DNA from: Phycisphaerales bacterium
Lineage (GTDB): Bacteria > Planctomycetota > Phycisphaerae > Phycisphaerales > UBA1924
DNA length: 6,271 nt
Assembly (NCBI GenBank): GCA_020054055.1
Contig: JAGVLZ010000097.1
Location: 1-6,271 of the forward strand
Direction of reading: 5' to 3'
In this document: positions 4,745 to 6,271 of the stretch, piece by piece
How positions within the stretch are numbered: the stretch's first letter is position 1
Layout of the letters: each line of letters starts with the position of its first letter
Notes under the pieces: model-generated
What the model saw: the letters and a program-made list of their open reading frames with translations, nothing else
What the model was told of the DNA's origin: nothing
The model's database searches: none
Program-made: the position numbers and the translations under genes

Positions 4745-5272
4745 TCACGGGCAGGTCTGTCCCCAGAAGGTGAGAACCTCGGTGATATCCGCGAAGTTCA
4801 CGGTGCCGTTGTTGTCCGCGTCGCCGGGGCAGGGGGTGGGTGGGGCAGGAAGCACGACGCTGAAGAAGACGCGTGCGCTGCCAAAGTTACCGCCTTTGTT
4901 GTCGTCGGTGGGCGCCCCGACAATGAGGTCGTCGAAGCCGTCGTTGTTCACGTCCCCCGCGCCGCTGACGGAGATGCCGAAGTTATCTCCCGCCGAATCG
5001 CCGTTGAAGGTGTAGAGGATCGCGCCGGTCGCGCCGCTGAAGGCGCGGGCGCTGTCGGAGTTTGAGCCGTTGGTGTCGTCTTCGCTGGCCCCGACGATGA
5101 GGTCGTCGAAGCCGTCGTTGTTCACGTCTCCCGCGCCGCTGACGGAGGTGCCGAACCAGTCGTTCGCCGAGTCGCCGTTGATCGGCCAGAAGGGGACGTG
5201 AATAACCTGGGCGCCGGCGGCTGAGGCCGAGGCGAGCAATCCGAGCACTGCGAGCACGCGACGGGTGGTCAT
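4745..5272 (-). CDS. Exported FG-GAP repeat protein with dockerin-like C-terminal tail
   Basis: The 175-residue product has a Sec signal peptide (MTTRRVLAVLGLLASASAAGA, probable cleavage after residue 21). Two FG-GAP units of 58 residues start at residues 33 and 91; each contains FG-(T/I)-SVSGAGDVNNDGFDDLIVGA with a calcium-loop motif DVNNDGFDD (49-57, 107-115). After a Pro linker (LPAPPTPCP) comes one EF-hand-like dockerin half (GDADNNGTVNFADITEVLTFWG, 150-171) flanked by C148 and C174, which may form a disulfide. FG-GAP units normally form a seven-bladed beta-propeller. Two units are far too few, so this is either an oligomerising mini-form, a gene shortened by recombination, or an assembly collapse. 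The tail may be a surface-attachment or sorting module; that is inference. The start at 5272 is fixed by GAAAGGA (5280-5286, minus), seven bases upstream of the ATG. Confidence 0.87.
   Translation of the reverse strand: MTTRRVLAVLGLLASASAAGAQVIHVPFWPINGDSANDWFGTSVSGAGDVNNDGFDDLIVGASEDDTNGSNSDSARAFSGATGAILYTFNGDSAGDNFGISVSGAGDVNNDGFDDLIVGAPTDDNKGGNFGSARVFFSVVLPAPPTPCPGDADNNGTVNFADITEVLTFWGQTCP
4914..5155 (-). repeat. Near-identical 68-bp internal direct repeats, period 174 bp
   Basis: Bases 4914-4981 and 5088-5155 are identical at 65 of 68 positions. The offset of 174 bp is exactly 58 codons. They encode the FG-GAP consensus of both units. Synonymous positions are nearly unchanged, so the duplication is recent or maintained by gene conversion. 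Confidence 0.9.
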
Positions 5273-5504
5273 GTGGGCATCCTTTCTCGAAGAGGACCGG
5301 CACGGAGCGTGGCACGCACCGGGATCGGAATAGCCAGCGTGACCACGGCCGCCTCAACCATACGCCATACGCAGCGCGGGGAAAGGTGATCCCGCGAGAA
5401 TGGCACGCGCCCCCGGGGCCACGACCCGGAACATGGGCAACCTGCCGCCGAGCGGGGGGCAGGCCGTCGAAGTTGTTGCTGACAGGCCCCGGCCCCCCGC
5501 CTTG
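5273..5504. other. Intergenic region between the FG-GAP gene and the aldo/keto reductase
   Basis: I find no convincing gene in these 232 bases. They must contain the promoter of the FG-GAP gene, but I cannot identify one with confidence. TTGAGG (5354-5359, minus) with TATTCC 19 bases further on is the best pair and is weak. A 7-bp tandem CATACGC lies at 5360-5373. Stems occur at 5375-5396 (CGCGGG/CCCGCG), at 5441-5463 (CCTGCC/GGCAGG), and at 5476-5511 (listed separately). The last two lie just beyond the reductase stop. Confidence 0.5.
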
Positions 5505-5511
5505 TCAGCAA
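5476..5511 (-). repeat. Hairpin H6, overlaps the stop codon of the aldo/keto reductase
   Basis: TTGCTGACA (5476-5484) pairs perfectly with TGTCAGCAA (5503-5511) around an 18-base C-rich loop. On the minus strand it reads ATTGCTGACAAGGCGGGGGG, then CCGGGGCCTGTCAGCAAC. That is nearly the plus-strand sequence of H2 at 4231-4270, including the flanking AACAAC. The TGA of the reductase (5505-5507) lies in the TGCTGAC arm. There is no U-tract, so if it ends transcription it is not a standard intrinsic terminator. Confidence 0.75.
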
Positions 5512-6271
5512 TGTCCAGCCCGCTCGGCTTCGCGGGCGTTGGCCTCGAGGTGTGACGGGTTGAGCGTGCCGACGATGACGGAGGAGACGCCAGGCTCGGC
5601 GAGGCAAAGACGGAGGGCGGAACCGGCGGGCTCGAGCCCGCTGGCGAGCGCCTTCTTGATGAGGACGCCGACGCCGCGCTCCGCCGCGGCGCGGATCGCG
5701 GGGAGGTTTGATTGGTCGGTTGCGTTGAGCGTCACCATGATGGCATCGCAAAGGGTCGCCGCGAGCATCGCCCCTTCGAGTGTCTTGGTCGAGATACCGA
5801 TCGCGCGGATCATTCCTTTTTTCTTCAGCCGCGCGAGTGCGTCGAGCGCGCCGCTCTCTTGCAGGATCCATTTGTCTCGGCCGTCGGAGTGGAGCAGCAC
5901 GGCATCGAAGTTGTTTGCTTTCAATCGGCGGAGAGAGCGCTCGACGCTCGCGGTGATCGCGGCGGGTGAGAAGTCGTAGCGGGATTCGCCGGTGGCGGGG
6001 TCGAACTCCTCGCCCGCCTTGGTGATGAGTGTCCATCGGTCGCGTCCGCCGCAGGAGCCGATGATGCGCCCGATGCGTTCCTCCGCCTCGCCATAGGCGG
6101 GGGCGGTGTCGAGGAGGGTGATGCCGAGTTTCTGCGCGAGCCGCAGCAGGTCGGCGGCCTGCACATCCGTCGGGAGCACGAACGGGCCGCCGGGGTATTT
6201 GACGGCGCGATTGCGCCCGAGTTTGACGGTGCCGAGGCCCAGCGGGCTGACCTTGAGGCAGATCGGAAGAG
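5505..6271 (-). CDS. Aldo/keto reductase, 5'-truncated at the contig edge
   Basis: This is an NAD(P)H-dependent oxidoreductase of the cytosolic aldo/keto reductase (TIM-barrel) superfamily; the substrate cannot be told from the sequence. Numbering from the GTG codon at 6179, the full catalytic tetrad is present: Asp24 and Tyr29 (LLDTAPAYGEAEERIG), Lys54 (WTLITKAGE) and His97 (AVLLHSDG). The C-terminal cofactor signature is SSVIVGTLNPSHLEANAREAE (199-219). The frame continues upstream of the GTG through LKVSPLGLGTVKLGRNRAVKYPGGPF, the conserved N-terminus, so the GTG is internal. Only about ten residues are missing. The outermost 12 bases (6260-6271) look like adapter, so real coding sequence ends at 6259; the first visible residue Cys is probably a Gly (GLKVSPLGLG) altered by the adapter base. 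The overall length of about 260 residues is shorter than the 300-330 of many members, and the stop lies inside hairpin H6. Confidence 0.93.
   Translation of the reverse strand, partial: LPICLKVSPLGLGTVKLGRNRAVKYPGGPFVLPTDVQAADLLRLAQKLGITLLDTAPAYGEAEERIGRIIGSCGGRDRWTLITKAGEEFDPATGESRYDFSPAAITASVERSLRRLKANNFDAVLLHSDGRDKWILQESGALDALARLKKKGMIRAIGISTKTLEGAMLAATLCDAIMVTLNATDQSNLPAIRAAAERGVGVLIKKALASGLEPAGSALRLCLAEPGVSSVIVGTLNPSHLEANAREAERAGHC
6260..6271 (+). other. Probable Illumina adapter remnant at the contig end
   Basis: The final 12 bases, agatcggaagag, are identical to the start of the Illumina TruSeq adapter (AGATCGGAAGAGC). The reductase reading breaks exactly here. Up to 6259 the minus strand gives the conserved LKVSPLGLGT with GC as the last two bases of the preceding codon. 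The first adapter base turns the expected Gly codon (GGC) into TGC. Confidence 0.88.

Noticed and set aside
4076..5511. Composite transposon or insertion sequence bounded by H2 and H6
   Set aside because: H2 and H6 are inverted copies flanking 4232-5511, but no transposase or target-site duplication is visible and further copies occur inside and outside the interval. A dispersed repeat family is the simpler reading.

Overview
The window is a high-GC bacterial contig fragment, most probably from a Planctomycetota bacterium of the class Phycisphaerae. The main clue is the secreted protein at 4745-5272. It joins FG-GAP repeats to a C-terminal dockerin-like tail (CPGDADNNGTVNFADI ... CP), a tail I associate with exported proteins of that class. 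High GC, few strong Shine-Dalgarno sites and many palindromic intergenic repeats also fit. The assignment is an inference from recalled family patterns, not from a search.

Layout. (1) 1-505: a signal-peptide-bearing protein runs off the left edge on the minus strand. Divergent from it is a near-perfect sigma-54 (RpoN) promoter (352-366), with a 16-bp palindrome about 85 bp upstream placed like an enhancer site. It reads into a 34-codon membrane-anchor-like small ORF (400-504). (2) 570-2681: rpsA (six S1 domains, minus strand) ends in a clear intrinsic terminator and is preceded by a 300-bp leader with strong hairpins. (3) 2682-4051: an nfu-like gene (Nfu N-terminal domain) overlaps mutY by TGATG, so the two are very probably translationally coupled. 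The last ~19 codons of mutY appear to be repeat-derived. (4) 4052-4744: about 690 bp without a convincing gene, filled with hairpins and a three-copy composite repeat. (5) 4745-5272: the small FG-GAP/dockerin-tail exported protein. (6) 5505 to the right edge: an aldo/keto reductase lacking only its extreme N-terminus. The last 12 bases equal the start of the Illumina TruSeq adapter, so the true genomic sequence probably ends at 6259.

From 570 rightward every gene is on the minus strand. The genes do not form one pathway: a translation factor, a base-excision repair gene coupled to an iron-sulfur-scaffold-like gene, a surface or exported protein, and an oxidoreductase. The most unusual parts are the RpoN-controlled small ORF and a family of related hairpins (arms TGCTGAC/GTCAGCA, G-rich loop GGCGGGGGG). 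These hairpins recur between genes, and one of them supplies the stop codon of the aldo/keto reductase.
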